From: Marinobacterium zhoushanense
GTDB taxonomy: Bacteria; Pseudomonadota; Gammaproteobacteria; Pseudomonadales; Balneatricaceae
NCBI RefSeq assembly: GCF_014641945.1
Contig: NZ_BMIJ01000001.1
Span: forward strand, 248,001 to 312,000
Length of the DNA stretch: 64,000 nucleotides
Reading direction: 5' to 3'
Part shown: piece after piece, positions 35,703-43,360 of the stretch
How positions within the stretch are numbered: position 1 is the first letter of the stretch
Layout of the letters: the number at the start of each line of letters is the position of its first letter
Made by a program: the position numbers and the translations under genes
The notes under the pieces: model-generated
What the model saw: the letters and a program-made list of their open reading frames with translations, nothing else
Told to the model about the DNA's origin: nothing
Database searches by the model: none

Positions 35703-36230
35703 ATGTCTGCCACCTCTTTTGTTTTACTTCGCCGATACACAATGCAACTTGTCTTGACCTCTGTCAAACCAGTGAAATGGCACAGAACATTTTGCAAATG
35801 CGGTATTTGGGGTGACGTAATAAATACTCAAATCCAGTGCTACTCCTTCAGTTATCCATGCTCAGACGACAATAACAGGCATTAAACACCAAGTCTGAAA
35901 CCCGCCATTCATGCCGACAAACGACCCAAAAACGTCGCTCACAGGCCTTCAGACGACGCATCTGGAGCACAAAATCCCGACATTTCTTCTACGCCAGCAC
36001 CACTCCACACCGGTTTAAAACAAACAAGCAAGCAAAATACATAATAATTAATTTACTGCAGCTCGTTTTAAGAATCGGGAGACAGGAAGAGGTGAATATG
36101 GGTTAGCAGAAAGCCAGACAAATAACCGCCAAGTAACCGCCAAGAGCGACGTGATTAAAACAAGCTTTATCTTTTTCTAACGGTGTAAAGGAAGTGGTAC
36201 AAGCGTGAAAACCGGGTTTCGTATCAGCCT
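35703..36230. other. Long non-coding stretch upstream of potA
   Basis: About 530 nt between potA and the tRNA-associated repeats. Short open frames here have no ribosome sites or family resemblance. The segment 35985-36080 is AT-rich. It must include the pot promoter; I see no operator-like palindrome. A TGGCAC...TTGC pair near 35780 on the plus strand has the wrong spacing for sigma54. Confidence 0.5.
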
Positions 36231-36350
36231 GCACTTCGGTCGCGATCCCAACCAATTGAAAGCGGAGTCGCCCGGCCGCGGCCCCAACAAACAATAACAG
36301 CGGGGTTGCTCTGGATAGGGGCACGAACTATTGAATCGGAAGGAGAAATT
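36231..36350 (-). repeat. Two degenerate, truncated copies of the tRNA-Gly-linked repeat
   Basis: 36231-36272 and 36273-36350 align with internal parts of the 112-bp unit (CGGTCGCGRYCCCAAC, then CAACAAACAATAACAG, GGGGCACGAACTATTGAATC, GGAGAAATT). They are fused with segments missing, as expected for a decaying tandem array on the far side of the intact unit. Confidence 0.75.
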
Positions 36351-36462
36351 TGGAGCGGGAAACGAGACTCAACCGGCCGGCGCTCCGGTCGTGGCCCCAA
36401 CAAACAATAGCAGTGGGATCGCCCAGCTTAGGGGCTCGAACTATTGAATCTGAGGAGAAATT
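36351..36462 (-). repeat. 112-bp tRNA-Gly-linked repeat, unit downstream of tRNA-Gly copy 1
   Basis: The unit starts with a 20-bp sequence (TGGAGCGGGAAACGAGACTC on the plus strand) identical to the 3' end of tRNA-Gly including CCA. It then has ~92 bp of non-tRNA sequence with a GC-rich dyad (CCGG..CCGG), CCCCAACAAACAATAGCAG and GGGGCTCGAACTATTGAATC. It abuts tRNA-Gly copy 1 directly, so it would be transcribed as the 3' trailer of that tRNA. Confidence 0.85.
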
Positions 36463-36538
<76 letters not shown>

Positions 36539-36568
36539 ATAATTCATGACAAGCATGCCATGAAAAGA

Positions 36569-36644
36569 TGGCGTCCCATAGGGGGTTCGAACCCCTGTTA
36601 CCGCCGTGAAAGGGCGGTGTCCTAGGCCACTAGACGAATGGGAC
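36569..36644 (-). tRNA. tRNA-Glu (TTC), copy 1
   Basis: 76 nt with encoded CCA. The minus strand reads GTCCCATTCGTCTAGTGGCC...; anticodon stem CCGCC/GGCGG with loop CTTTCAC gives anticodon TTC. The T arm is AGGGG-TTCGAAC-CCCCT. It lies 30 nt upstream (in transcription) of tRNA-Gly copy 1. Confidence 0.97.
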
Positions 36645-36671
36645 GCAGCCGTGGAAAACGTATACCGACTT

Positions 36672-36747
<76 letters not shown>

Positions 36748-36777
36748 ATATTTCATGACACGCATGCCATGAAAAGA

Positions 36778-36853
36778 TGGCGTCCCATAGGGGGTTCGAA
36801 CCCCTGTTACCGCCGTGAAAGGGCGGTGTCCTAGGCCACTAGACGAATGGGAC
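36778..36853 (-). tRNA. tRNA-Glu (TTC), copy 2
   Basis: Same sequence as copy 1 (anticodon TTC, encoded CCA). First gene of the four-tRNA transcript Glu2-Gly2-Glu1-Gly1, with a canonical promoter about 42 nt upstream. Confidence 0.97.
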
Positions 36854-36894
36854 GTAGCCGTTACGCTCTCGCGTTCCTCATTGAGGAGGCGCAA

Positions 36895-36923
36895 ATAATA
36901 CGTAGAGGCCCTGCTGGCGTCAA
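36895..36923 (-). promoter_or_regulatory. Sigma70 promoter of the Glu2-Gly2-Glu1-Gly1 tRNA operon
   Basis: On the minus strand TTGACG (36923-36918), 17-nt spacer, TATTAT (36900-36895), followed by a GC-rich discriminator (TTGCGCC). The GC-rich discriminator is the usual mark of stringent (ppGpp) control of stable RNA promoters. Confidence 0.85.
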
Positions 36924-37155
36924 CACCTAAAACGTATTTTTTTAACCTCCACATTTATGACGCTCTAACGCTAAGCCTTTGAAATAACAGTTGAATACTT
37001 TTTATACAAGACGATCACTTCAGCACCCAAGTGCAGGCACAGGGCTCGCCGAACGTCACCAGCGCCAGCCAAAGCAACGCTGGGACAGGCTGGAACACAA
37101 TGGGAGAGAGCATTCCGCCCCTCTCACTGACTCGAGCAAAGGAGATCGTAGACCT
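36924..37155. other. Non-coding spacer inside the tRNA cluster
   Basis: About 230 nt between the promoter of the left tRNA operon and the repeats behind the right tRNA pair. Open frames have no ribosome sites. Apart from a T-rich/A-rich patch near 36940-37010 I see nothing specific. Confidence 0.5.
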
Positions 37156-37205
37156 AACGGGTCGCCCGGTTGAGGGCAAAACCTATTGATGCCAAGGAAA
37201 GAAGT
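37156..37205 (-). repeat. Degenerate truncated copy of the tRNA-Gly-linked repeat
   Basis: The stretch GGGTCGCCCGGTTGAGGGCA through CAAGGAAAGAAGT aligns with the GGGGTCGCCCAGCTTAGGGG...GAAAGGAGAAATT half of the intact unit, ending exactly where the next intact unit starts. Confidence 0.65.
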
Positions 37206-37318
37206 TGGAGCGGGAAACGAGACTCAACCGACCGACGCTCCGGTCGCGGCCCCAACATACAATAACAACGGGGTCGCCCAGCTTAGGGGCACGAACCATC
37301 GAATCGAAAGGAGAAACT
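37206..37318 (-). repeat. 113-bp tRNA-Gly-linked repeat, distal unit
   Basis: Same structure as the other units: the 20-bp tRNA-Gly 3' end (TGGAGCGGGAAACGAGACTC), then a GC-rich dyad CGACCG-N6-CGGTCG, CCCCAACATACAATAACAA, GGGTCGCCCAGCTTAGGGGC and GAATCGAAAGGAGAAACT. Confidence 0.85.
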
Positions 37319-37430
37319 TGGAGCGGGAAACGAGACTCAACCGCCCGGCGCCCGGTCGCGGCCCCAACAAACAATAACAGTGGGGTCGCCCAGCTTAGGG
37401 GCACGAACTATCGAATCGAAAGGAGAAATT
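37319..37430 (-). repeat. 112-bp tRNA-Gly-linked repeat, proximal unit
   Basis: Tandem neighbour of the 113-bp unit and directly abutting tRNA-Gly copy 3. It again contains the tRNA-Gly 3' 20-mer and differs from the other units at scattered positions, most of them in the GC-rich dyad region. Confidence 0.85.
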
Positions 37431-37506
<76 letters not shown>

Positions 37507-37536
37507 ATAATTCATGACAAGCATGCCATGAAAAGA

Positions 37537-37612
37537 TGGCGTCCCATAGGGGGTTCGAACCCCTGTTACCGCCGTGAAAGGGCGGTGTCCTAGGCCACTA
37601 GACGAATGGGAC
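37537..37612 (-). tRNA. tRNA-Glu (TTC), copy 3
   Basis: Same sequence as the other two tRNA-Glu copies. The 30-nt Glu-Gly spacer with ATGGCATGC is also shared, showing that the pair was duplicated as a block. Confidence 0.97.
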
Positions 37613-37650
37613 GCTTAGGACGCAACCCGCAGCAGCGGGATGCGGGGCGC

Positions 37651-37679
37651 ATATTAATGAGACCGACATGAAGGGTCAA
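37651..37679 (-). promoter_or_regulatory. Sigma70 promoter of the Glu3-Gly3 tRNA operon
   Basis: On the minus strand TTGACC (37679-37674), 17-nt spacer, TAATAT (37656-37651), then a GC-rich discriminator GCGCCCCG. The initiation site would be ~35 nt upstream of tRNA-Glu copy 3. Confidence 0.85.
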
Positions 37680-37755
37680 GAGTTTTTTTACGCTTTTTGC
37701 TATAGAATCAAACGTTTCAGAGCTCAGAGCAGTGAACCGGTTGAGAGGATAGGTC

Positions 37756-38511
37756 ATGAGTCCGACGCAGATAGGCATGCTGATATTAGGCGGTATCGTG
37801 GTAATGGCAGTGACCGCCTATATCATCCAGTCGATCGAAACTCAGCGTCGACAGCGTCGCATGCAACTGCTGGCGTTGAGGGACCAGATTCGCCGCGCCG
37901 ACCACCTGCTCGGAAGCCTGCCCTCCTTTTACGTCACCCCCGATATCCGCGCGGTACTGATCAAGTATATGGAGCTAAGATGGCGCCAGGTTGTAGAACT
38001 CGACGCCAATCCCAACTACAGGAAGGAGCTGGACCAGCTGGCCCAGCAAGCATCCGAACCATTCGAACCCGGCCACTATCCAGCTGGCTCCCTGACCTAC
38101 TGCTCCGACCGTGATACCGCCCGCCGCGCCAGGGCTCTATTGCGTGAGCTGGCGCAATTCCTCATCGATCTACAGAAGCAGCAGCTGTTTTCCCAGCAAA
38201 CCCTGAATGAGATGATCAGGCATATCAAGCAGAGCTATACGCGACTCACGATTGAGCTGGAGTTGATGGACGCACAGATGACCGAGGAGATCTCGGGACC
38301 GCAAGTGGCATTGCACACCTATCGCAGCGCCATGACCAGGCTTCAGGGATTCAACAACGCCTACCAGATCGACGCCCAAATATTTGCCCTGACCCGCAAG
38401 ATCGAGGAGTGTGAGCAGATCGCAGAGGAGATCCGCCAACAGACCGAAGAGGAGATGCGCCAGCGCGACGAGAAAGAGCGAGAACGCGAGCAGCGCGAGC
38501 GATATCGCTAG
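37756..38511 (+). CDS. Membrane-anchored coiled-coil protein, unknown function
   Basis: A 251-residue protein with one N-terminal membrane helix (IGMLILGGIVVMAVTAYII) and a long, mostly helical cytoplasmic part rich in Gln, Glu and Arg. The C terminus is an extreme charged helix (IRQQTEEEMRQRDEKERERE), likely coiled coil. Cysteines are few. I do not recognise a named family. It lies downstream of the divergent tRNA promoter and is convergent with pilU, which does not prove a pilus role. Confidence 0.65.
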   Translation: MSPTQIGMLILGGIVVMAVTAYIIQSIETQRRQRRMQLLALRDQIRRADHLLGSLPSFYVTPDIRAVLIKYMELRWRQVVELDANPNYRKELDQLAQQASEPFEPGHYPAGSLTYCSDRDTARRARALLRELAQFLIDLQKQQLFSQQTLNEMIRHIKQSYTRLTIELELMDAQMTEEISGPQVALHTYRSAMTRLQGFNNAYQIDAQIFALTRKIEECEQIAEEIRQQTEEEMRQRDEKEREREQRERYR

Positions 38512-38558
38512 CCGCGTAGACCAGGCTCAAACGATCACCGGAACAACGCTCGCTTTAC

Positions 38559-39626
38559 TCAGGCACCACCAAGCAGCTTCATCTTCAGCGTCACATTGTT
38601 GCGTGAGTCTGCATTGTGCAGCACCTCATCCTCGGAGATCTTACCCGCACTGTAGAGCTCGAGCAGGTCTTCATCGAAGCTATGGCTGTGGGAGTCGCTA
38701 CTCTGCTCTATCGCCTCGCGAATGCGGTTGAACTCCCCGCGCCCTATCAGCTCTGCCACAAACGGGGTATTGACCAACACCTCGGTTGCCGGCAGGAAGC
38801 GCTTCCGGGTATCGCGTACCAGACGCTGGGACACGATCGCTTTCAGATTCAACGACAGATCCTGGCAGATCTTCTTCTGCTCGTTCTCCATGAAGAAATT
38901 CGCGATATGTTCGATCGCCTGAACGGCGTTGTTGGCATGCAGTGTCGACAGGCAAAGGTGTCCGGTCTCTGAATAGCGTATCGCTTGCTCCATTGTCTGC
39001 CGATCACGGATCTCACCGATCAGAATCACGTCCGGTGCCTCGCGCAGCCCGTTCATCAGCGCGTTCTCATAGGAGAGCGTATCGATACCGATCTCGCGCT
39101 GGTTTATCAACGAGCGCTTGTTGGTATGCATAAATTCGATTGGATCTTCGACCGTAAGGATATGCCCGCTGGCACGCTGGTTGCGATGCTCGATCATCGA
39201 TGCCAGGGTGGTCGACTTACCGGCACCCGTCGCGCCGACGATCAGCACCAGCCCGCTACGCAGCATCACGAAATCCTGCAGGCAGTCGGGCAGGTTGAGG
39301 TCTTTAAGTGACGGAATATCGCTGCGGATATAACGGATGACCAGCGCCACGTCGCCACGCTGGCGGTAAACGTTGACACGGAAGCGGCCAATATCCTTCG
39401 GGCTGTGGGAGAAGTTCATCTCCATCTCGGCAGCGAACACCTCTCGCTGCTTGTCGGTCATCAGTGATTCGGCCAACTCGCTGATGACACCTGGCTGAAG
39501 GGGTTTATCGCCGATGGGCCGCAGCACACCCTCGATCTTGATTTGAACAGGTGAGTCGGTACTGAAAAACAGGTCAGATGCCCGTTTGTCCACCATCAAC
39601 CGGAGATACTGGTTCAGATCGAGCAT
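38559..39626 (-). CDS. pilU: Type IV pilus retraction ATPase PilU
   Basis: A 355-residue PilT/PilU-type hexameric ATPase powering pilus retraction at the inner membrane. N-terminal PAS-like domain (LDLNQYLRLMVDKRASDLFF), Walker A VGATGAGKSTT, Asp box VEDPIEF, Walker B PDVILIGEIRD and His box GHLCLSTLHANNA are complete. PilU rather than PilT is suggested by INQREIGIDTLSYENALMNG and the ~355 length with acidic C-terminal region. pilT, normally adjacent, is not in the window. Confidence 0.88.
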   Translation of the reverse strand: MLDLNQYLRLMVDKRASDLFFSTDSPVQIKIEGVLRPIGDKPLQPGVISELAESLMTDKQREVFAAEMEMNFSHSPKDIGRFRVNVYRQRGDVALVIRYIRSDIPSLKDLNLPDCLQDFVMLRSGLVLIVGATGAGKSTTLASMIEHRNQRASGHILTVEDPIEFMHTNKRSLINQREIGIDTLSYENALMNGLREAPDVILIGEIRDRQTMEQAIRYSETGHLCLSTLHANNAVQAIEHIANFFMENEQKKICQDLSLNLKAIVSQRLVRDTRKRFLPATEVLVNTPFVAELIGRGEFNRIREAIEQSSDSHSHSFDEDLLELYSAGKISEDEVLHNADSRNNVTLKMKLLGGA

Positions 39627-39679
39627 GAATCCTCCCTGCGAATCTCGCGCAACGCGCCTGTTACCGCAGACGCTGCTGG

Positions 39680-39793
39680 TTACTGTTGCTCGTTATCCCA
39701 CAGGGAGCGCTTCGCATCAAGCGCATGGTCACAAGAGTTCATCGAAAATGCGACGATTACCGCCAACATCACCACTATAATCAGGCGCCCCAT
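39680..39793 (-). CDS. Putative small lipoprotein or membrane peptide (37 residues)
   Basis: An ATG at 39793 preceded by GGGAGAGGGAAGG opens a 37-codon frame: a hydrophobic start (MGRLIIVVMLAVIVAFSM), a single cysteine in a weak lipobox (MNSC), then a short charged tail ending NEQQ. The strong ribosome site and signal-like N terminus support a real small gene; no family is recognised. It lies 53 nt upstream of pilU on the same strand and may be its leader cistron. Confidence 0.5.
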   Translation of the reverse strand: MGRLIIVVMLAVIVAFSMNSCDHALDAKRSLWDNEQQ

Positions 39794-39870
39794 ACCTTCC
39801 CTCTCCCTTAGCTGTAGACAGATTCAAACACCCGTTTGCAATTGGGATAGGATAACGGCAAGGCGGCACC

Positions 39871-39888
39871 CGATTAAAGGGTTAATCG
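39871..39888. other. Short hairpin after the pirin gene
   Basis: CGATTAA and TTAATCG (7-bp arms, 4-nt loop) start 7 nt downstream of the pirin stop on the minus strand. There is no T-run; possible 3' end or attenuation structure of the azoR-GHQR-pirin transcript. Confidence 0.4.
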
Positions 39889-39894
39889 CCCCAA

Positions 39895-40740
39895 CTACAC
39901 GAAGGTACCGTCCCGGTAATCACGCAGCGCCTGTTCGATCTCCTCCGAGGTAGTCATCACGAAGGGGCCGTACTGCACCACCGGCTCACCTATGGGCTTG
40001 GCCGCCAGCAGCAGCAACCGCGCCCCATCATCACCGGCGCGCAGACTGACGCTGTCACCCTCGCCCAATTCGGCGGCACTCTCACTGGGCAGATCCTTGT
40101 CGCCGATCTTGACCGCTCCTTCGAACAGGTAGACGAAGCCGGCAAGCTCCTGTGCCAAGGGCAGCTCAAGACTCGCACCCGCGGCCAACTGCAGATCGAC
40201 AAACAGTGGCTGACGGCTGACGCCGGTCACGGGCCCCTTGAGTTGCCGTCCGGCAAAACTCAGCTCCCCGGCCACCAGACGGATCTTATTGCCCTGCTCA
40301 TCCACCGCTTCCGGCACTTCCTCAGGCTCGATATTCTGATACGCTGCGGGCTTCATTTTCTCTGCCGCCGGCAGGTTGACCCAGAGCTGAAATCCACGCA
40401 TCAGCCCCTGCTCCTGCTGCGGCATCTCCTCATGGATCACACCTCGCCCCGCCGTCATCCACTGCACCCCACCGGAGCGCAGCAACCCCTCATGCCCGAG
40501 ATGATCGCGATGCCGCATCAAGCCATCAAGCATATAGGTCACGGTTTCAAAGCCCCTGTGAGGATGGGCGGGAAAACCGGCGATATAGTCATCCGGACTA
40601 TCGGAGGAGAAGGCATCGAGCATCAGAAAGGGGTCGATGCGCGCGCCCATGCTTTGACCGACACTGCGCTTGAGGCGCACACCGGCACCGTCGGAGCTGT
40701 TGACCGCCCGAATGACACGTCGAATCGTTCTGTTACTCAT
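39895..40740 (-). CDS. Pirin family protein (bicupin)
   Basis: A 281-residue pirin from the ATG at 40740, overlapping the stop of the preceding gene (ATGAGTAA). The N-terminal cupin holds the metal ligands DPFLMLDAFSSD, GFPAHPHRGFETVTYMLDG and GVIHEEMPQQ (His, His, His, Glu), so iron or another metal can bind. Pirins are quercetin dioxygenases in vitro and redox-linked regulators in several organisms. Last gene of azoR-GHQR-pirin, consistent with an aromatic or quinone stress role. Confidence 0.93.
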   Translation of the reverse strand: MSNRTIRRVIRAVNSSDGAGVRLKRSVGQSMGARIDPFLMLDAFSSDSPDDYIAGFPAHPHRGFETVTYMLDGLMRHRDHLGHEGLLRSGGVQWMTAGRGVIHEEMPQQEQGLMRGFQLWVNLPAAEKMKPAAYQNIEPEEVPEAVDEQGNKIRLVAGELSFAGRQLKGPVTGVSRQPLFVDLQLAAGASLELPLAQELAGFVYLFEGAVKIGDKDLPSESAAELGEGDSVSLRAGDDGARLLLLAAKPIGEPVVQYGPFVMTTSEEIEQALRDYRDGTFV

Positions 40741-41722
40741 CACCCAACTCCCCGCGCCCATGCGGCGCATCCAGATCGAACTCAGGCCCGACCGGGATCA
40801 CGCCGCTCGGGTTGATGCCTTTATGACTTCTATAATAGTGCTCTCGTATATGATCGAATCGCGTCGTCGACCGAAATGCGGGGCGCTGATACAGATCGCG
40901 CAGATAGCCGGACAGAGCCGGATAGTCCTGTATCCGGTGCAGATCGCACTTGAAGTGGCTGACATACACCGGGTCGAAGCGCACCAGTGTCGTGAACAGC
41001 CGGATATCCGCCTCGGTCAGGCTATTGCCGACCAGGTAGCGCTGCCCTGACAGATGCCGCTCAAGGTGTCCCAACACGTCAAACAGTTCATGTACCGCGT
41101 CGTCATAGGCGCTCTGACTGGTGGCAAATCCGGCGCGATAGACACCGTTATTGACCGATCGGTAGATCAGCCCATTCCAGTCATCGATCTCCGCCTTGAG
41201 CCGCGCCGGGTAATAATCACCCTCTGCCGCCCCCTCTGCATCGAAGGCGGTGTTGAACATGCGGATGATCTCTGATGACTCGTTACTGACGATCGTCTGC
41301 CGCTTCTTGTCCCAGAGTAGCGGCACAGTGACCCGACCATTTGCATCCGGCTGTGCCCGTGTGTAGAGCTGGTGCAGATATCCGCTACCGAACAGCGAAT
41401 CGCCTGTCGCGCCATCGAATCCGCGATCAAAGGTCCAGCCGTTCTCCAGCATCAAGGGGTGCACCACATCAACGCTGATCATCGGCTCCAAGCCCTTGAG
41501 CGCACGCATGATCAACGTGCGATGAGCCCAGGGGCATGCGTAGGAAACATACAGATGATATCGCCCGGATTCAGCGGCAAACCCCGCCTCACCGGAGGGG
41601 CCTGCCTTGCCATCGGCGGTTACCCAGTTACGAAAACGCGCGGTGTCGCGTTCAAACCGTCCACCCTGTGCCGCGGTGTCGTACCACTGGTCATGCCAGC
41701 GACCATTGATAAGCAGGCCCAT
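40733..41722 (-). CDS. yqjG: Glutathionyl-hydroquinone reductase (xi-class GST, YqjG-like)
   Basis: A 329-residue xi-class glutathione transferase. The catalytic cysteine lies in YVSYACPWAHRTLIM (about residue 63), and the long N-terminal extension and C-terminal helices (EADIRLFTTLVRFDPVYV, GYLRDLYQRPAFRSTTRFDH, HYYRSHKGINPSGVIPVGP) are diagnostic. These enzymes reduce glutathionyl-hydroquinones back to hydroquinones. It is 26 nt downstream of azoR and overlaps the pirin gene by 8 nt. Confidence 0.95.
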   Translation of the reverse strand: MGLLINGRWHDQWYDTAAQGGRFERDTARFRNWVTADGKAGPSGEAGFAAESGRYHLYVSYACPWAHRTLIMRALKGLEPMISVDVVHPLMLENGWTFDRGFDGATGDSLFGSGYLHQLYTRAQPDANGRVTVPLLWDKKRQTIVSNESSEIIRMFNTAFDAEGAAEGDYYPARLKAEIDDWNGLIYRSVNNGVYRAGFATSQSAYDDAVHELFDVLGHLERHLSGQRYLVGNSLTEADIRLFTTLVRFDPVYVSHFKCDLHRIQDYPALSGYLRDLYQRPAFRSTTRFDHIREHYYRSHKGINPSGVIPVGPEFDLDAPHGRGELGDE

Positions 41723-41748
41723 GCTACCCTCCGTTACGCTGACTTGAG

Positions 41749-42348
41749 TTATTGAAGCTGCTGCCCCAGCACCTCACGCGCTGCGGACAGCGTCTGATCG
41801 CGCAGATCATCCATTGCAAGCCCCTCGGCAAAGATGACTCGGCTATCCTGGAGGCCGATGAAAGAGAAGAACTGGGTCACGAATGGGATCTGGAAGTCCA
41901 GCCCCGCATCCTTGTACAGACCGCCACGGGTAGCCAACAGCAGCACCGGCTTATCTTCCAGCAGACCTACAGGACCGGTGTCGGTATATTTGAACGTGAC
42001 ACCAGCGCGCGCCAGATGATCGAACCAGGCTTTCATCTGAGACGGTACACCGAAGTTGTACATCGGCACACCCACTACCAGCATATCGGCCTGACGGATC
42101 TCGTCGATCAGCTTATCGGACAGATCCACAATCGCCTGCTGTGCCTGGCTGCGCTCCTCCGCCGGGGCCAGAAAAGCACCGAAGCGCTCGCCATCCAGGT
42201 GGGGAATAGCGTCGACAGACAGGTCACGAGTAACAACTTCGCCCTCAGGGTTCTGCGCTTTCCAGTCGTCGATCAGCGTCTGTGCGAGCTGGCTGGACTG
42301 TCCCTGGTCACCGAAGATTGAACTTTTTACATACAGCAGCTTAGCCAT
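41749..42348 (-). CDS. azoR: FMN-dependent NADH:quinone oxidoreductase/azoreductase
   Basis: A 199-residue flavodoxin-fold AzoR from the ATG at 42348, with AGGAGAG upstream. N-terminal LLYVKSSIFGDQGQSSQLAQ and the FMN-binding segment MLVVGVPMYNFGVPSQMKAWFDH are typical, as is LLATRGGLY. It catalyses obligate two-electron reduction of quinones and azo dyes, protecting against thiol stress. First gene of the leftward quinone-stress operon; it faces a LysR regulator gene across a 118-nt region with two palindromes. Confidence 0.94.
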   Translation of the reverse strand: MAKLLYVKSSIFGDQGQSSQLAQTLIDDWKAQNPEGEVVTRDLSVDAIPHLDGERFGAFLAPAEERSQAQQAIVDLSDKLIDEIRQADMLVVGVPMYNFGVPSQMKAWFDHLARAGVTFKYTDTGPVGLLEDKPVLLLATRGGLYKDAGLDFQIPFVTQFFSFIGLQDSRVIFAEGLAMDDLRDQTLSAAREVLGQQLQ

Positions 42349-42367
42349 GCGAACTCTCCTGTTGATT

Positions 42368-42391
42368 GGATATGCGTCCATTCTCATATCC
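42368..42391. promoter_or_regulatory. Probable operator of the azoR operon
   Basis: GGATATG (42368-42374) and CATATCC (42385-42391) are perfect 7-bp inverted arms separated by 10 nt, 20 nt upstream of the azoR ATG. The size and position fit a binding site of the divergent LysR-type regulator or a repressor. Confidence 0.6.
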
Positions 42392-42431
42392 AGACAAACT
42401 ATTAAAAACAGTAAAAACCAACGCTTTTTGA

Positions 42432-42448
42432 TCTAATATCTAGATATT
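42432..42448. promoter_or_regulatory. LysR-type operator upstream of the regulator gene
   Basis: A T-N11-A dyad (TCTAATATCTAGA, 42432-42444) overlaps a perfect 14-bp palindrome (AATATCTAGATATT, 42435-42448), ending 18 nt before the LysR-type gene start. This matches the LysR-box form and is expected for autorepression with divergent activation. Confidence 0.6.
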
Positions 42449-42466
42449 TAATTCTGGAGAGGCACT

Positions 42467-43345
42467 ATGCAGATCACATTGGAACAGTGGCAAACGCTGG
42501 TCGCGGTCGTTGATCAGGGCGGATATGCCCGTGCCGCCGAAGCCCTGAGCAAAAGCCAGTCGGCGGTCAGCTATGCCATACAGCGCCTGGAAGAGCGCCT
42601 GGGCATAGCCGTATTTCGTATCGAGGGCCGCAAGGCGACGCTGACTGAAGCGGGCAAGGCGCTGTACCTCCAGGCTCAAAGCCTGCTCAAGAGCGCACGC
42701 TTGACCGAGGAGCTGGCACAGCATTACAGCAGCGGCGCCGAAGCCCGCATTCGCCTGGCGCTCGATATAATCGTGCCGGAGATGCCGATTCTCTGCGCCC
42801 TGAGCCGATACGCCGAGGCCTTCCCCTTCGTCCGTATCGAACTGCTGGAAACCGTGCTCAGCGGCACCGACGAAGCCCTGATCAGGGGTGAGGCGGAGAT
42901 TGTGATCAGCGGCCGAGTGCCTCCGGGCTTCAGCGGCGACCCGTTGATGCGGATGCGCTTCATTGCCGTTGCCCACCCGGACCATCCACTGCACCAGTTC
43001 GACCGGCCGTTGACCCACGAGGATCTGCGCCTGCACCGCCAGTTGGTGATTCGGGACTCCGGCAGCCGCAAGCTCGACGCCGGGTGGCTCGGTGCCGATC
43101 AACGCTGGACCGTCAGCCATATCAGCACTTCTATCGACTGCGCCTGCCGCGGACTGGGGTTCGCCTGGTATCCGGAATTGAAGATAGCGCGTGAATTAGA
43201 GCAGGGTCTGCTCAAACCCCTACCTCTGGAAAGCGGGGCGGAACGCTATGTGGATCTTTACCTGATCCTGCGTGACGCGCATTTGGCGAGCCCCGGGATC
43301 AGGCAGTTGGCGGCGCTGATCCGGGAACAGGTCGGCATGCTGTAG
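42467..43345 (+). CDS. LysR-family transcriptional regulator
   Basis: A 292-residue LysR-type regulator. N-terminal winged helix-turn-helix (LEQWQTLVAVVDQGGYARAAEALSKSQSAVSYAIQRLEERLGI spans residues 5-47), then an inducer-binding domain (~90-290). GGAGAGG precedes the ATG. Its divergent placement against azoR-GHQR-pirin strongly suggests that it controls that operon in response to an electrophile or aromatic compound. Confidence 0.92.
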   Translation: MQITLEQWQTLVAVVDQGGYARAAEALSKSQSAVSYAIQRLEERLGIAVFRIEGRKATLTEAGKALYLQAQSLLKSARLTEELAQHYSSGAEARIRLALDIIVPEMPILCALSRYAEAFPFVRIELLETVLSGTDEALIRGEAEIVISGRVPPGFSGDPLMRMRFIAVAHPDHPLHQFDRPLTHEDLRLHRQLVIRDSGSRKLDAGWLGADQRWTVSHISTSIDCACRGLGFAWYPELKIARELEQGLLKPLPLESGAERYVDLYLILRDAHLASPGIRQLAALIREQVGML

Positions 43346-43360
43346 CCCTCTGCTCAGCGG

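Noticed and set aside
35775..35800. Sigma54 promoter upstream of potA
   Set aside because: TGGCAC and TTGC elements exist but the spacing between GG and GC is 13 nt rather than 10, and they point away from potA.
36103..36324. Short open frames in the pot-tRNA gap
   Set aside because: No ribosome-binding sites, no family resemblance, and part of the sequence is decayed tRNA-linked repeat.
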